Part shown: piece after piece, positions 16,398-25,789 of the stretch
How positions within the stretch are numbered: position 1 is the first letter of the stretch
Layout: every line of letters begins with the position of its first letter
From: Marinobacterium rhizophilum DSM 18822
GTDB taxonomy: Bacteria; Pseudomonadota; Gammaproteobacteria; Pseudomonadales; Balneatricaceae
Direction of reading: 5' to 3'
DNA: 64,000 bases
NCBI RefSeq assembly: GCF_000378045.1
Contig: NZ_KB899092.1
Coordinates: 191,236-255,235, forward strand
Translations under genes and position numbers: made by a program
The notes under the pieces: model-generated
Seen by the model: only the letters and a program-made list of their open reading frames with translations
What the model was told of the DNA's origin: nothing
Database searches by the model: none

Positions 16398-19028
16398 TCA
16401 GGCTTCTACGGTCGGAATCACGCTGGAAGCGGATTTGACATAGTTATCCATCTGATGGAAGTTCAGGTAACGGTAGATATCACCGGACATGCTGTTGATG
16501 CGCTGGGCGTACTCCATGTACTCGTCAACGCTCGGCAGCTTGCCCATGACCGCTGCGACGGACGCAAGCTCAGCCGATGCCAGGAAGACATTGGCGCCAT
16601 TGCCCAGGCGGTTGGGGAAGTTGCGCGTCGAGGTGGATACAACGGTGGAGTTGTCTGCCACCCGTGCCTGGTTACCCATGCACAGTGAGCATCCCGGTGT
16701 TTCGATACGTGCCCCAGCGCGGCCGAAGATGTTGTAGTAGCCTTCTTCGGTCAGCTGAGCGGCATCCATCTTGGTCGGCGGTGCAATCCACATGCGGGTC
16801 GGCAGGGTCTGGCCCGAGCTTTCCAGCAGTTTGCCGGCGGCGCGGAAGTGACCGATGTTGGTCATGCAGGAACCCACGAAGACTTCGTCGATTTTCTGGC
16901 CGGCGACTTCGGACAGCAGGCGGGCATCGTCCGGATCATTCGGCGCGCACAGGATAGGTTCCTTGATGTCGGCCAGATCGATTTCGATGATTTCTGCGTA
17001 TTCGGCGTCGGCGTCGGCACGCATCTGGCTCGGGTTGGCGAGCCATTCTTCCATCGCCTTGATGCGGCGGGAGATGGTGCGAACATCACCGTAACCTTCG
17101 GAGATCATCCACTTGAGCATGACGATGTTGGACTGCAGGTACTGGGCGACAGACTCATCAGACAGGGTGATGGTGCAGCCGGCAGCAGAACGTTCTGCAG
17201 AGGCGTCAGACAGCTCGAATGCCTGTTCGACAGTGAGGTTTTCCAGACCTTCGATTTCCAGTACGCGACCGGAGAATGCGTTGATCTTGCCAGCCTTGGC
17301 AACGGTCAGCAGGCCCTGCTTGATACCGTAGTAAGGGATGGCGTGAACCAGGTCGCGCAGGGTGATACCCGGCTGCATTTCGCCTTTAAAGCGCACCAGA
17401 ATGGATTCCGGCATGTCCAGCGGCATAACACCGGTGGCGGCAGCAAAGGCAACCAGTCCGGAACCGGCTGGGAAGGAGATGCCCAGCGGGAAGCGGGTGT
17501 GGGAGTCACCGCCGGTGCCGACAGTGTCAGGCAGCAGCATGCGGTTGAGCCAGGAGTGGATAACGCCGTCGCCCGGGCGCAGGGACACGCCGCCGCGGTT
17601 CATGATGAAGTCCGGCAGGGTGTGGTGGGTGTTGACGTCGACCGGCTTCGGATAGGCCGAAGTGTGGCAGAAGGACTGCATGGTCAGGTCGGCGGAGAAG
17701 CCGAGGCATGCCAGGTCTTTCAGTTCGTCGCGGGTCATTGGGCCCGTGGTGTCCTGGGAGCCGACAGTGGTCATCTTCGGTTCGCAGTACATGCCGGGGC
17801 GCACGCCCTCAAGGTTGCAGGCCTTGCCGACCATTTTCTGTGCCAGGGTGTAACCCTTGCCGGTGTCGGCGGGCTGTTCCGGAGTGCGGAACAGGTCGGC
17901 CGGTGCCAGCCCCAGTGCCTGGCGGGCACGGTCGGTCAGGCCGCGGCCGATGATCAGCGGAATACGGCCGCCGGCACGGACTTCGTCCAGCAGGACCTGG
18001 GTCTTGAGGCCGAAGCGGCACAGCTCTTCACCGGTGTCGTGATTCTTGGCAACGCCTTCGTACGGGTACACGTCGATGACATCGCCCATGTTGAGCTTGT
18101 CGACCGGCATTTCGATCGGCAGGGCGCCAGCATCTTCCATGGTGTTGTAGAAGATCGGGGCAATCTTGTTGCCGAAGCAGTAGCCGCCGGCGCGCTTGTT
18201 CGGCACGTGCGGGATGTCGTCGCCGAAGAACCAGAGTACGGAGTTGGTGGCGGACTTGCGTGAAGAACCGGTACCGACCACATCGCCGACGTAGGCTACG
18301 GGGAAGCCCTTGGCCTTGACGGCTTCGATCTGGCTCAGCGGGCCAATTTCGCCGTGCTTGGCAGGTTCGATGCCGTCACGGGTCATTTTCAGCATGGCAT
18401 TGGCGTGCAGCGGGATGTCCGGGCGTGACCAGGCATCGGGGGCTGGCGACAGGTCGTCGGTGTTGGTTTCACCGGATACCTTGAAGACGGTTACGGTGAT
18501 CTTTTCAGCGACTTCGGGCTTGCTGGTAAACCATTCGCCATCGGCCCAGGACTGCAGCACCTGCTTGGCAAACTCATTGCCGGCTTCGGCCTTTTCCTGC
18601 ACATCGTGGAATGCATCGAACATCAGCAGGGTGTGGGACAGGGCCTTGGCGGCGGTAGCGCCCAGGGCTTCGTTGTCCAGGCAGGCGATCAGCGGCTGAA
18701 TGTTGTAGCCGCCCAGCATGGTGCCGAGCAGTTCGGTTGCCTTAACCGCGTCGATCAGCGGAGAAGAGGCTTCTCCGGTGGTGATGGCGGCCAGAAAGCC
18801 GGCTTTTACATAAGCGGCCTGGTCAACACCGGCGGGGACACGGTTGCTGAGCAGATCCAGCAGTGTTTCTTCTTCACCGGCGGGCGGATTTTTAAGCAGT
18901 TCAATCAGGGCTGCGGTCTGTTCCGGATCCAGGGGCTTCGGCGGAATGCCTTCCTGGGCACGTTCTTCTACATGTTTGCGATATGCTTCAAGCACGATAT
19001 AGCCCTCATCAGTTGTCGCTTCTGCCAA
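16398..19028 (-). CDS. acnB: Aconitate hydratase B
   Basis: This 876-residue bifunctional aconitase/2-methylisocitrate dehydratase acts in the TCA and methylcitrate cycles. The AcnB HEAT-like N-terminal domain is present (EAYRKHVEERAQEGIPPKPLDPEQTAALIELL), unlike AcnA. The iron-sulfur cysteines lie in VFVGSCMTNIGHFR and PGCSLCMGNQARV, and the substrate loop in SNRVP and GTGSSRKSATNSV. Length and both termini fit the family. A 400-base upstream gap holds its promoter region and a perfect inverted repeat. AcnB is also a known moonlighting RNA-binding protein. Confidence 0.97.
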   Translation of the reverse strand: MAEATTDEGYIVLEAYRKHVEERAQEGIPPKPLDPEQTAALIELLKNPPAGEEETLLDLLSNRVPAGVDQAAYVKAGFLAAITTGEASSPLIDAVKATELLGTMLGGYNIQPLIACLDNEALGATAAKALSHTLLMFDAFHDVQEKAEAGNEFAKQVLQSWADGEWFTSKPEVAEKITVTVFKVSGETNTDDLSPAPDAWSRPDIPLHANAMLKMTRDGIEPAKHGEIGPLSQIEAVKAKGFPVAYVGDVVGTGSSRKSATNSVLWFFGDDIPHVPNKRAGGYCFGNKIAPIFYNTMEDAGALPIEMPVDKLNMGDVIDVYPYEGVAKNHDTGEELCRFGLKTQVLLDEVRAGGRIPLIIGRGLTDRARQALGLAPADLFRTPEQPADTGKGYTLAQKMVGKACNLEGVRPGMYCEPKMTTVGSQDTTGPMTRDELKDLACLGFSADLTMQSFCHTSAYPKPVDVNTHHTLPDFIMNRGGVSLRPGDGVIHSWLNRMLLPDTVGTGGDSHTRFPLGISFPAGSGLVAFAAATGVMPLDMPESILVRFKGEMQPGITLRDLVHAIPYYGIKQGLLTVAKAGKINAFSGRVLEIEGLENLTVEQAFELSDASAERSAAGCTITLSDESVAQYLQSNIVMLKWMISEGYGDVRTISRRIKAMEEWLANPSQMRADADAEYAEIIEIDLADIKEPILCAPNDPDDARLLSEVAGQKIDEVFVGSCMTNIGHFRAAGKLLESSGQTLPTRMWIAPPTKMDAAQLTEEGYYNIFGRAGARIETPGCSLCMGNQARVADNSTVVSTSTRNFPNRLGNGANVFLASAELASVAAVMGKLPSVDEYMEYAQRINSMSGDIYRYLNFHQMDNYVKSASSVIPTVEA

Positions 19029-19426
19029 GACATTCGTAATATGTCTATTTACTAAACTAGTAATTGTGTCACTAGCAGTGCGGCCTTGGCGGTGTGTCGA
19101 CTCGCTTTCAATTGTTCATTGGCGGGCGCTATTTTAGCGCAATGCAGCTCTCAAGTTAATATGTGTCGACAATCTTGGGGCTTCGACCAAGGCCGTATAG
19201 ATGTATGCCAAAACGTTGTATGTTTAATATTTTCAATAAGTTGTGTTATATACTTCACAACTTATGTTAAACATTTATGCTGTGTATAGTGGGTATGGCC
19301 TAAACATACATCAATGACTTAGCGCTGCCTGCGGTTGAATCCTGCATGTCTGTCGATGCATCTTTAGCCGTGCCGCAACGCCTGTGCAGGGCCGTAATGC
19401 CGGTTGAGGCGCTGCGGGCATGACAC
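19029..19426. other. AT-rich upstream region of acnB, no gene
   Basis: About 400 bases between the acnB start and the end of the aminotransferase, both on the minus strand. The section 19205-19310 is markedly AT-rich and contains a perfect inverted repeat (see 19236-19265). Short frames here lack ribosome sites and family resemblance; I treat it as regulatory DNA for acnB. Confidence 0.6.
19236..19265. repeat. Perfect 10-bp inverted repeat upstream of acnB
   Basis: ATAAGTTGTG and CACAACTTAT are separated by TTATATACTT. The arms are exact and the spacer AT-rich. It lies about 210 bases upstream of acnB and could be a dimeric regulator site or a cruciform; no T-tract supports termination. Confidence 0.5.
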
Positions 19427-20557
19427 TCATTCCACAACCTGGTCCAGCGCCTTTTCCAAGTTTGCAACGGTGCGCTCCGGGTCGTGCAGTTTATCGAGGC
19501 CAAAGAGGCCGAGGCGGAAGGTCTGGTAGTCCTCGGGCTCATCGCACATCAGCGGTACGCCGGCTGCGATCTGCAGGCCCTCTTGCAGGAATTTGCTGCC
19601 GTTGTGGATGCCTTTGTCCTGGGTGTAGCAGACGACGACCCCAGGTGCCTGGAAGCCCGGCGCAGCGACACTGGCAAAGCCCTTGCGTTCGAGCAGGGCC
19701 CGAACTCGAAGACCCAGCTCGATCTGTTCTTCACGCACATCGGCAAAGCCATAGTCACGGGTTTCCTGCATCACGTCGCGCAACTGCCGAAGTCCGTCGG
19801 TGGGCATGGTGGCGTGGTAGGCATGGCCACCGCCTTCGTACGCTTCCATAATTTGCAGCCATTTGCGCAGATCACAGGCAAAGCTGGTGCTGGTGGTGGA
19901 CTCGATGCGTTCGCGGGCCAGTTCGCTTAGCATCACCATGGCGCAGCAGGGCGAGCCGCTCCAGCCTTTCTGTGGTGCGCTGATCAGTACGTCGATGCCG
20001 GTTGCCTGCATATCGAGCCAGACGCAGCCGGAGGCGATGCAGTCGATGACCAGCATGCCGCCTACGTCGTGTACAGCCTCGGCCAGGGCGCGAATGTAGT
20101 CATCGGGCAGGATCATGCCGGAGGAGGTTTCTACGTGGGGGGCAAACACCAGATCGGGTTTTTGTGTCTGGATGGCGTCCACGACTTCGTCGATGGGGGC
20201 GGGTGTAAAGGGCGACTGTGGTGCCGTATCGATTGGCCGTGCTTTGAATACCACGGATTCCGCGGGGATGTCCCCCATCTCGAAAATCTGTGTCCAGCGG
20301 TAGCTGAACCAGCCGTTGCGGATAACGAAACATTTTCGGTCGCCGGCGAACTGACGTGCGACGGCTTCCATGCCAAAGGTACCGCTGCCCGGCACGATGA
20401 TGGCTGAATGGGCGTGGTAGATTTCTTTCAGAGTGCTGGATATGTCGTTCATCACGCCCTGGAAGGACTGTGACATATGGTTCAGTGAGCGGTCGGTGTA
20501 GACCACCGAATACTCGAGTAATCCCTGTGGGTCAACGTCGGGTAAAAGACCGGGCAT
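19427..20557 (-). CDS. Class V aminotransferase, alanine/serine-glyoxylate type
   Basis: This 376-residue PLP enzyme of the alanine-glyoxylate/serine-pyruvate aminotransferase group has the N-terminal pattern SYTDRSLNHMSQSF-like, GSGTFGMEAVARQF, VETSSGMI, the Asp in VIDCIASGCVWLDM and the PLP lysine in VLISAPQKGWSGSPCCAMV (about residue 193). Substrates cannot be read from sequence; glyoxylate is a reasonable amino acceptor, which would fit the glyoxylate metabolism encoded further right, but there is no operon link. The start at 20557 follows a strong AGGAGGA ribosome site; a start seven residues upstream overlaps it. Confidence 0.85.
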   Translation of the reverse strand: MPGLLPDVDPQGLLEYSVVYTDRSLNHMSQSFQGVMNDISSTLKEIYHAHSAIIVPGSGTFGMEAVARQFAGDRKCFVIRNGWFSYRWTQIFEMGDIPAESVVFKARPIDTAPQSPFTPAPIDEVVDAIQTQKPDLVFAPHVETSSGMILPDDYIRALAEAVHDVGGMLVIDCIASGCVWLDMQATGIDVLISAPQKGWSGSPCCAMVMLSELARERIESTTSTSFACDLRKWLQIMEAYEGGGHAYHATMPTDGLRQLRDVMQETRDYGFADVREEQIELGLRVRALLERKGFASVAAPGFQAPGVVVCYTQDKGIHNGSKFLQEGLQIAAGVPLMCDEPEDYQTFRLGLFGLDKLHDPERTVANLEKALDQVVE

Positions 20558-20735
20558 GGCGTCCTCCTGATATAACACCTTTGCTGTAACAGTGTAGCGG
20601 TGGTCTCGGGGTGGTTAGCAGACTAGCAGAACTATGGGTTGCTGTATCCAGTGCCGTTCGACGGGATCTGTCGCGCTGTGTAGCGCGTGGGCCTGTCGAA
20701 TTTCCATGCCGATGAATATTGGCTGCGGGAGCGGC

Positions 20736-21386
20736 TCAGTCGGCATCGCCGTCCTGTTGCACTTGGCTCAGCAGCCTCATCACCTCTGCGTCCGAGACCT
20801 GGTCAAAGTCCTCAAAGTAGGCCCCGACAGCGCCGAGGTAACGGGCTGGAGAATCCAGCGCGATGACGTCGTCAACCTCCGATCGCAGCTTGATGCAGAT
20901 GTCTTCGGGCACCACGGGAATGGCCACGACGATTGAGGCCGCCTGGCGCTGACGGGCGTCGTGAATGGCCGCTTGCATGGTCAGCCCGGTAGCGATGCCA
21001 TCATCCACCAGTATCGCGATCTTGCCAGCGACATCAAGGGGAGCCTGGCCCTGCATGTAGCGAGTGCGTCGGCGCAGGGCTTCCTGATGTTCCCGGGCGA
21101 CCGACGCGCGCAGCCAGTCGGCATCAAGCTGCTCGACCTCATAGGGGTCGCAGAACAGCGTGCCATCCTCGGCCAGGGCACAAACGGCATATTCCGGATT
21201 TCCCGGGTGGCCGATCTTGCGCGGTACGATCAGGTCAAGCGGTATGGACAGGGCCTGGGCGACCTCGACACCCAGCACGACACCGCCACGAGGCAGCGGG
21301 AAAACGATAGCAGGACGGCCACGATAGTGGCTGAGTGCGGCGGCCAGTTGGCGACCTGCATCTTTACGGTTCTTGAATATCATCAC
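20736..21386 (-). CDS. Phosphoribosyltransferase-fold protein
   Basis: This 216-residue type I phosphoribosyltransferase has the PRPP loop IAILVDDGIATGLTMQAAI (about residues 120-138), preceded by PLPRGGVVLGVEVAQAL and the PRKIGHPGNPEYAVCALAEDG insert typical of the stand-alone family (COG1926-like). The nucleobase or other substrate is unknown. It starts MMIFKNRKDAGRQLAAAL; either of the first two Met codons may be used. It is divergent from the RND pump gene, with the pump's operators in the shared gap. Confidence 0.8.
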   Translation of the reverse strand: MMIFKNRKDAGRQLAAALSHYRGRPAIVFPLPRGGVVLGVEVAQALSIPLDLIVPRKIGHPGNPEYAVCALAEDGTLFCDPYEVEQLDADWLRASVAREHQEALRRRTRYMQGQAPLDVAGKIAILVDDGIATGLTMQAAIHDARQRQAASIVVAIPVVPEDICIKLRSEVDDVIALDSPARYLGAVGAYFEDFDQVSDAEVMRLLSQVQQDGDAD

Positions 21387-21473
21387 TTGATCTTTTTGCT
21401 GGGGGTATGACTCCTTACCTTAAACACAGCCTCCTAGTTAGCAGAATAGTCCTATCTCGGTGTCCTGATGAAC

Positions 21474-21527
21474 TTGATTTCATACCAACCGGTATGTTTA
21501 AATTCTCTCGGCATACCGATCGGTATG
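21474..21527 (+). promoter_or_regulatory. Promoter with two TetR-type operators before the RND pump
   Basis: TTGATT (21474-21479) and TTTAAA (21497-21502) are 17 bases apart and could be -35 and -10 boxes. Operator 1, CATACCAACCGGTATG (21481-21496), fills the spacer. Operator 2, CATACCGATCGGTATG (21512-21527), is a perfect palindrome 31 bases further on, about three helical turns. The same 16-mer recurs upstream of the adaptor gene, and a degenerate form upstream of tetR. Confidence 0.75.
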
Positions 21528-21611
21528 AAAATGACCGATGTCAGTTCCATTAGGCAGTGCTGTTGCAGTGCAATTTGATGCCCAGTGGCCAAACCGTGGA
21601 TAGGACTTATC

Positions 21612-24600
21612 ATGAATTTGTCGAGATTCTTTATCGATCGACCGGTCTTTGCCTGTGTGCTGTCGGTGCTGATTTTTCTGGCCGGGCTGCTGGCCATGTT
21701 TCAGCTGCCGGTGTCTGAATACCCGGAGGTAACACCACCGTCGATTGTGGTGAACGCCAGTTTCCCCGGGGCCAATCCCAAGGTGATTGCAGAAACCGTG
21801 GCGACGCCGCTGGAAGAGCAGATCAACGGCGTGGAGAACATGCTGTATCTGTATTCCCAGTCCACCACGGACGGCCGCATGACGCTCACGGTCACCTTTG
21901 AAATTGGTACGGATCCAGATCTGGCGCAGCAGCTGGTTCAGAACCGCGTCTCCCAGGCGTTGCCTCGTCTGCCGGAGGTGACGCGCCAGCTGGGTGTAAC
22001 GACGATCAAGAGCAATCCGGACCTGACCATGGTGGTGCACCTGACCTCACCCAATGACCGCTATGACATGCTGTACCTACGCAACTATGCAGTGCTGAAC
22101 GTCAAGGACGAGCTGGCGCGCATTCGTGGTGTGGGTCAGGTACGGCTGTTTGGCTCCGGCGACTACGCCATGCGGTTGTGGCTCAATCCCGAGAAGATTG
22201 CCGAGCGCAATCTCACCGCGGCCGATGTGATCAATGCCGTGCGCGAGCAAAACGTGCAGGTGGCGGCCGGCATGATTGGTGGTGCGCCCTATGCCGATGT
22301 GGCGCAGCTGCAGTTGCCGGTGAATGCCCGGGGGCGGCTCGACAGCCCGCAGGCCTTCAAGGACATTATTATCCGCACCAGCGCGCAGGGGCAGGTCACG
22401 CGTCTGGGCGATGTAGCGACAGTCGAGCTGGGGGCGTCGGAGTATGCACTGCGTTCCTTGCTGGATAACAAGGATGCGGTGGCGATTCCCATTTTTGCCG
22501 CCCCCGGTGCCAATGCGCTGAATATTTCCCGGGATGTGCGGGCCACGATGGCCGAGCTGAAGCAGAATTTCCCGCAAGGTGTGGATTTCGATGTGGTCTA
22601 CGACCCCACGGTCTTTGTACAGGGCTCGATCAATGCGGTGATCAAGACCCTGCTGGAAGCCGTCGCGCTGGTGGTGCTTGTTGTCGTGGTCTTCCTGCAG
22701 TCCTGGCGTGCCTCGGTGATTCCGCTGCTGGCGGTGCCAGTGTCAATTGTCGGCACTTTTGCACTGATGCACCTGTTCGGCTTTTCGATCAACGTGCTCA
22801 CCCTGTTCGGGCTTATTCTGGCTATCGGTATCGTCGTGGACGATGCGATCATCGTGGTCGAGAACGTGGAGCGCAACATCTCCGATGGCTTGTCGCCGCG
22901 CGATGCCACCATCAAGGCCATGCGTGAAGTTACCGGCCCCATTGTTGCGACAACCCTGGTATTGCTGGCGGTGTTCGTGCCGATTGCGATGATCAGTGGC
23001 CTCACCGGGCAGTTCTACCGCCAGTTCGCGCTGACCATCGCCATTTCCACCGTGATTTCGGCGCTCAACTCGCTGACGCTGAGTCCGGCGCTGGCGCGGC
23101 TGCTGCTCAAGCCTGAAGGTGAAGCCAATGACTGGCTGACCCGCCTGATGAACCGGTTGTTGGGTGGTTTTTTCCGTCTCTTCAACCGCTTCTTTCGCCG
23201 CGCGTCCCAGGGGTATGCCGGGGGGCTAGGTGGCGTTGTAAGGCGCAAGGGGCTGGGCATGCTGGCGTATGCGCTGCTGCTGGTGGCGACCTACGGCCTG
23301 TTCCAGGCCGTGCCCGCGGGCTTTGTGCCGACCCAGGACAAGCAGTATCTGGTCAGCTTTACGCAGTTGCCTGACGGCGCCACGCTGGACCGCACCGAGA
23401 ATGTGATTCGGGAAATGAGTGACATCGCCCTGAACACGCCTGGCGTGACCGGTGCCGTGGCGTTCCCGGGGCTTTCGATCAATGGTTTCACCAACAGTCC
23501 GAGCGCCGGTATTGTTTTCGTGACCCTGGATGATTTCGACCGGCGAACCGACCCCGCGCTGTCGGCCTTTGCCATCAGTCAGCAGCTGCAGCAGCAGTAC
23601 AATACGATCGAGGAGGGCTTTGTCGCCATCTTCCCGCCGCCGCCGGTACCGGGTCTTGGGACCATCGGGGGATTCAAGTTGCAGATCGAGGATCGCACCG
23701 ATCAGGGTTACGAAGCGTTGCAGAAAATCGTGGACGAGATCCAGGCCAAGGCCCGGTCTGCGCCGGAGCTGGCCGGTGTCTTTTCGAGTTACAAGATCAA
23801 TGTGCCGCAGCTGTATGCGGATCTGGATCGTACGCGTGCCAAGCAGCTAGGGCTGAATATTAGCGAAGTCTTCGACACCATGCAGACCTATCTTGGGTCG
23901 ATATATGTGAATGATTTCAATCAGTTCGGTCGTACTTATCAGGTTATTGCTCAGGCTGACAAGGCGTTTCGTGATTCGCCCGATGACATCCTGCGCCTCA
24001 AGGTGCGCAACAGTGACGGCGAGATGGTGCCGCTGGGCGCGGTGATCCGGGTCAGCGAAACCTTTGGTCCCGAGGCTGCGCAACGTCACAATGCCTTTCG
24101 TGCGGCGGACCTGAACGGTAGTGCCGCACCGGGTTACTCTTCGGGTGAGGCACAGGCCGCCATTACCCGCATTCTGGAGGAAACCCTGCCGCCCGGCATG
24201 CAGTTTGAGTGGACGGAGCTGACCTATCAGCAGATTCTGGCCGGTGATACCACGACGCTGGTGATTCCGCTGGTCATCCTGCTGGTGTTCCTGGTGCTGG
24301 CTGCGCAGTACGAAAGCCTGTTGCTGCCGTTATCGATCGTGCTCATCATTCCCATGAGCATGCTGTCGGCGCTGGTGGGTGTCTGGCTGAGCGGTGGCGA
24401 TAACAATATCTTTACCCAGATCAGCCTGTTTGTACTGATGGGACTGGCGACCAAGAATGCAATTCTTATCGTCGAGTTTGCCCGTGAACTTGAACATCAG
24501 GGGCGGGGTGTCGTCGCTGCCGCGATCGAGGCCAGCCGGCTGCGCCTGAGGCCGATCCTGATGACCTCCTTTGCCTTTATCATGGGGGTATTGCCCATGG

Positions 24601-24767
24601 CTGTTTCCACCGGGGCGGGCGCCGAGATGCGCAACGCGATGGGGGTCGCTGTCTTCGCAGGCATGCTCGGGGTCACGCTGTTCGGCCTGATTCTGACGCC
24701 GGTGTTCTACGTGCTGCTGCGCAGTCTTCGGTTGCGCAAAACAGTTGCTGCCCCAGAGCCGCTGTGA
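21612..24767 (+). CDS. RND multidrug efflux pump, inner-membrane permease (MexF/AcrB type)
   Basis: This 1051-residue hydrophobe/amphiphile efflux-1 transporter starts MNLSRFFIDRPVFACVLSVLIFLAGLLAMFQLPVSEYPEVTPP. Twelve membrane helices and two large periplasmic loops are in the usual order; the proton-relay Asp pair is in GIVVDDAIIVVENVERN, and the C-terminal half has GLATKNAILIVEFARE. The protein resembles the MexF/AcrB branch; the drug range is not predictable. The ATG at 21612 is chosen over an upstream in-frame start because it gives the family N-terminus. The adaptor gene is unusually placed after tetR, and no outer-membrane factor gene is present, so TolC from elsewhere is likely used. 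Confidence 0.94.
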   Translation: MNLSRFFIDRPVFACVLSVLIFLAGLLAMFQLPVSEYPEVTPPSIVVNASFPGANPKVIAETVATPLEEQINGVENMLYLYSQSTTDGRMTLTVTFEIGTDPDLAQQLVQNRVSQALPRLPEVTRQLGVTTIKSNPDLTMVVHLTSPNDRYDMLYLRNYAVLNVKDELARIRGVGQVRLFGSGDYAMRLWLNPEKIAERNLTAADVINAVREQNVQVAAGMIGGAPYADVAQLQLPVNARGRLDSPQAFKDIIIRTSAQGQVTRLGDVATVELGASEYALRSLLDNKDAVAIPIFAAPGANALNISRDVRATMAELKQNFPQGVDFDVVYDPTVFVQGSINAVIKTLLEAVALVVLVVVVFLQSWRASVIPLLAVPVSIVGTFALMHLFGFSINVLTLFGLILAIGIVVDDAIIVVENVERNISDGLSPRDATIKAMREVTGPIVATTLVLLAVFVPIAMISGLTGQFYRQFALTIAISTVISALNSLTLSPALARLLLKPEGEANDWLTRLMNRLLGGFFRLFNRFFRRASQGYAGGLGGVVRRKGLGMLAYALLLVATYGLFQAVPAGFVPTQDKQYLVSFTQLPDGATLDRTENVIREMSDIALNTPGVTGAVAFPGLSINGFTNSPSAGIVFVTLDDFDRRTDPALSAFAISQQLQQQYNTIEEGFVAIFPPPPVPGLGTIGGFKLQIEDRTDQGYEALQKIVDEIQAKARSAPELAGVFSSYKINVPQLYADLDRTRAKQLGLNISEVFDTMQTYLGSIYVNDFNQFGRTYQVIAQADKAFRDSPDDILRLKVRNSDGEMVPLGAVIRVSETFGPEAAQRHNAFRAADLNGSAAPGYSSGEAQAAITRILEETLPPGMQFEWTELTYQQILAGDTTTLVIPLVILLVFLVLAAQYESLLLPLSIVLIIPMSMLSALVGVWLSGGDNNIFTQISLFVLMGLATKNAILIVEFARELEHQGRGVVAAAIEASRLRLRPILMTSFAFIMGVLPMAVSTGAGAEMRNAMGVAVFAGMLGVTLFGLILTPVFYVLLRSLRLRKTVAAPEPL

Positions 24768-24823
24768 GGCAGGTCCCTGGGTCGGCAGCGGGTATCGCTG
24801 TCGACTCTAAAACCCTGCGTGGC

Positions 24824-24853
24824 TTGTGGACATACCGAGTGGTTTGTTATAGT
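24824..24853 (+). promoter_or_regulatory. tetR promoter with degenerate operator in the spacer
   Basis: TTGTGG (24824-24829) and TATAGT (24848-24853) are 18 bases apart. Between them CATACCGAGTGGTTTG (24831-24846) matches the pump operator CATACCAACCGGTATG at 12 of 16 positions, suggesting weaker autorepression. Confidence 0.55.
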
Positions 24854-24891
24854 GCAGGCTCATAATAAATACTCAGGAGGCCCATATCGTC

Positions 24892-25551
24892 ATGCGCAAG
24901 CAAACAGATACCCGGGAAAAATTGCTTTGTACCGCGATGAGCCTTATCTGGCAGAGCAATTACACCAGTGTGGGTGTGAATGAGATCTGCAAGCAGGCGG
25001 GCGTTACCAAGGGCAGCTTTTACCATTACTTCGAGACCAAGGCGGATCTGTATTATGCCGCGGTGATGCACTACTGGGAGCAGATGAAGCAGGAGCTTGA
25101 AGGGCTCTTTACCTCCGGGCTGACTCCGCTTGAACAGCTTGAAACGCTGATAGAAATGGTGGTAGGCCATGCGCAGGTGAAAGAAGATGCCTGCGGTGCT
25201 GCGTCGGGCCAAAAGGTCGTGGGGTGTCCTGTATTTACGTCAGGCGGTCAGTGCGGCTGCGAGGAAGACAAGGTACGTCTGGTAGCGCAGGAAATGACCG
25301 AACTCACGATCGCCTACGACATCCGTCTCATTCAGGGCCTCAAGGATGCAGGCTTGCTCAACGGTGACCCGGACCCTGCGCAACTGGGCCGTTTGATGTA
25401 CCAGTACATCCAGGGGCTGCTGATTTACGGTCGCATCTACAATGACCTGGAGCGGATTAAGGCGGACCTGCGCGACGGTGTCTATCGCCTTATCGATCTC
25501 AAGCAGGAATACCGTTTCGTGGCCAAGCCCGCCTGCAGCCAGGTTGCCTGA
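24892..25551 (+). CDS. TetR/AcrR family regulator, cysteine-rich, of the efflux system
   Basis: This 219-residue regulator has an N-terminal TetR helix-turn-helix (about residues 8-55, TSVGVNEICKQAGVTKGSFYHYFETKADL) and an all-helical ligand domain. The ligand domain carries a cysteine cluster, C101, C112, C121 and C123 (VVGCPV and QCGCEED), with two further cysteines at 13 and 33. GCP at this position is common in the family, but the extra CGC is unusual and suggests sensing of electrophiles, oxidants or metal. It lies between pump and adaptor genes, each preceded by matching operators, so it is very probably their repressor. A GGAGG ribosome site and a terminator frame the gene. Confidence 0.9.
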   Translation: MRKQTDTREKLLCTAMSLIWQSNYTSVGVNEICKQAGVTKGSFYHYFETKADLYYAAVMHYWEQMKQELEGLFTSGLTPLEQLETLIEMVVGHAQVKEDACGAASGQKVVGCPVFTSGGQCGCEEDKVRLVAQEMTELTIAYDIRLIQGLKDAGLLNGDPDPAQLGRLMYQYIQGLLIYGRIYNDLERIKADLRDGVYRLIDLKQEYRFVAKPACSQVA

Positions 25552-25573
25552 CTACTTTCACTGTCGAATCTAA

Positions 25574-25597
25574 GGGCCTCATTTTGAGGCCTTTTTT
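25574..25597 (+). terminator. Rho-independent terminator after tetR
   Basis: GGCCTC-ATTTT-GAGGCC followed by TTTTTT, about 25 bases after the tetR stop codon. It isolates tetR (and the pump) from the adaptor transcript. Confidence 0.9.
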
Positions 25598-25697
25598 GTT
25601 GGTGCAGTACTGACCGGCTGGTAAGTGGCTGTAAACCAGGGACCTGTTACCCGCTGTTTCCAAATATCATCTCTTGTTTCTTTAGCAATCAATCCAT

Positions 25698-25753
25698 TTG
25701 ACACATACCAACCGGTATGGTTAACTTCATTCTCTACTAGACCAACCGGTATG
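25698..25753 (+). promoter_or_regulatory. Promoter with two TetR-type operators before the adaptor gene
   Basis: A consensus TTGACA (25698-25703) is followed directly by the operator CATACCAACCGGTATG (25704-25719), identical to operator 1 of the pump gene, with a weak -10 at about 25721. A second copy, TAGACCAACCGGTATG (25738-25753), lies 34 bases on and differs at two positions. Binding would block RNA polymerase directly. Confidence 0.75.
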
Positions 25754-25789
25754 TTTAATGGTTGCTAACAGGCTGCTCGGAGGTGAATT

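Noticed and set aside
16848-18263. Plus-strand frame of 471 codons opposite acnB
   Set aside because: Antisense shadow of a high-GC gene; no family resemblance.
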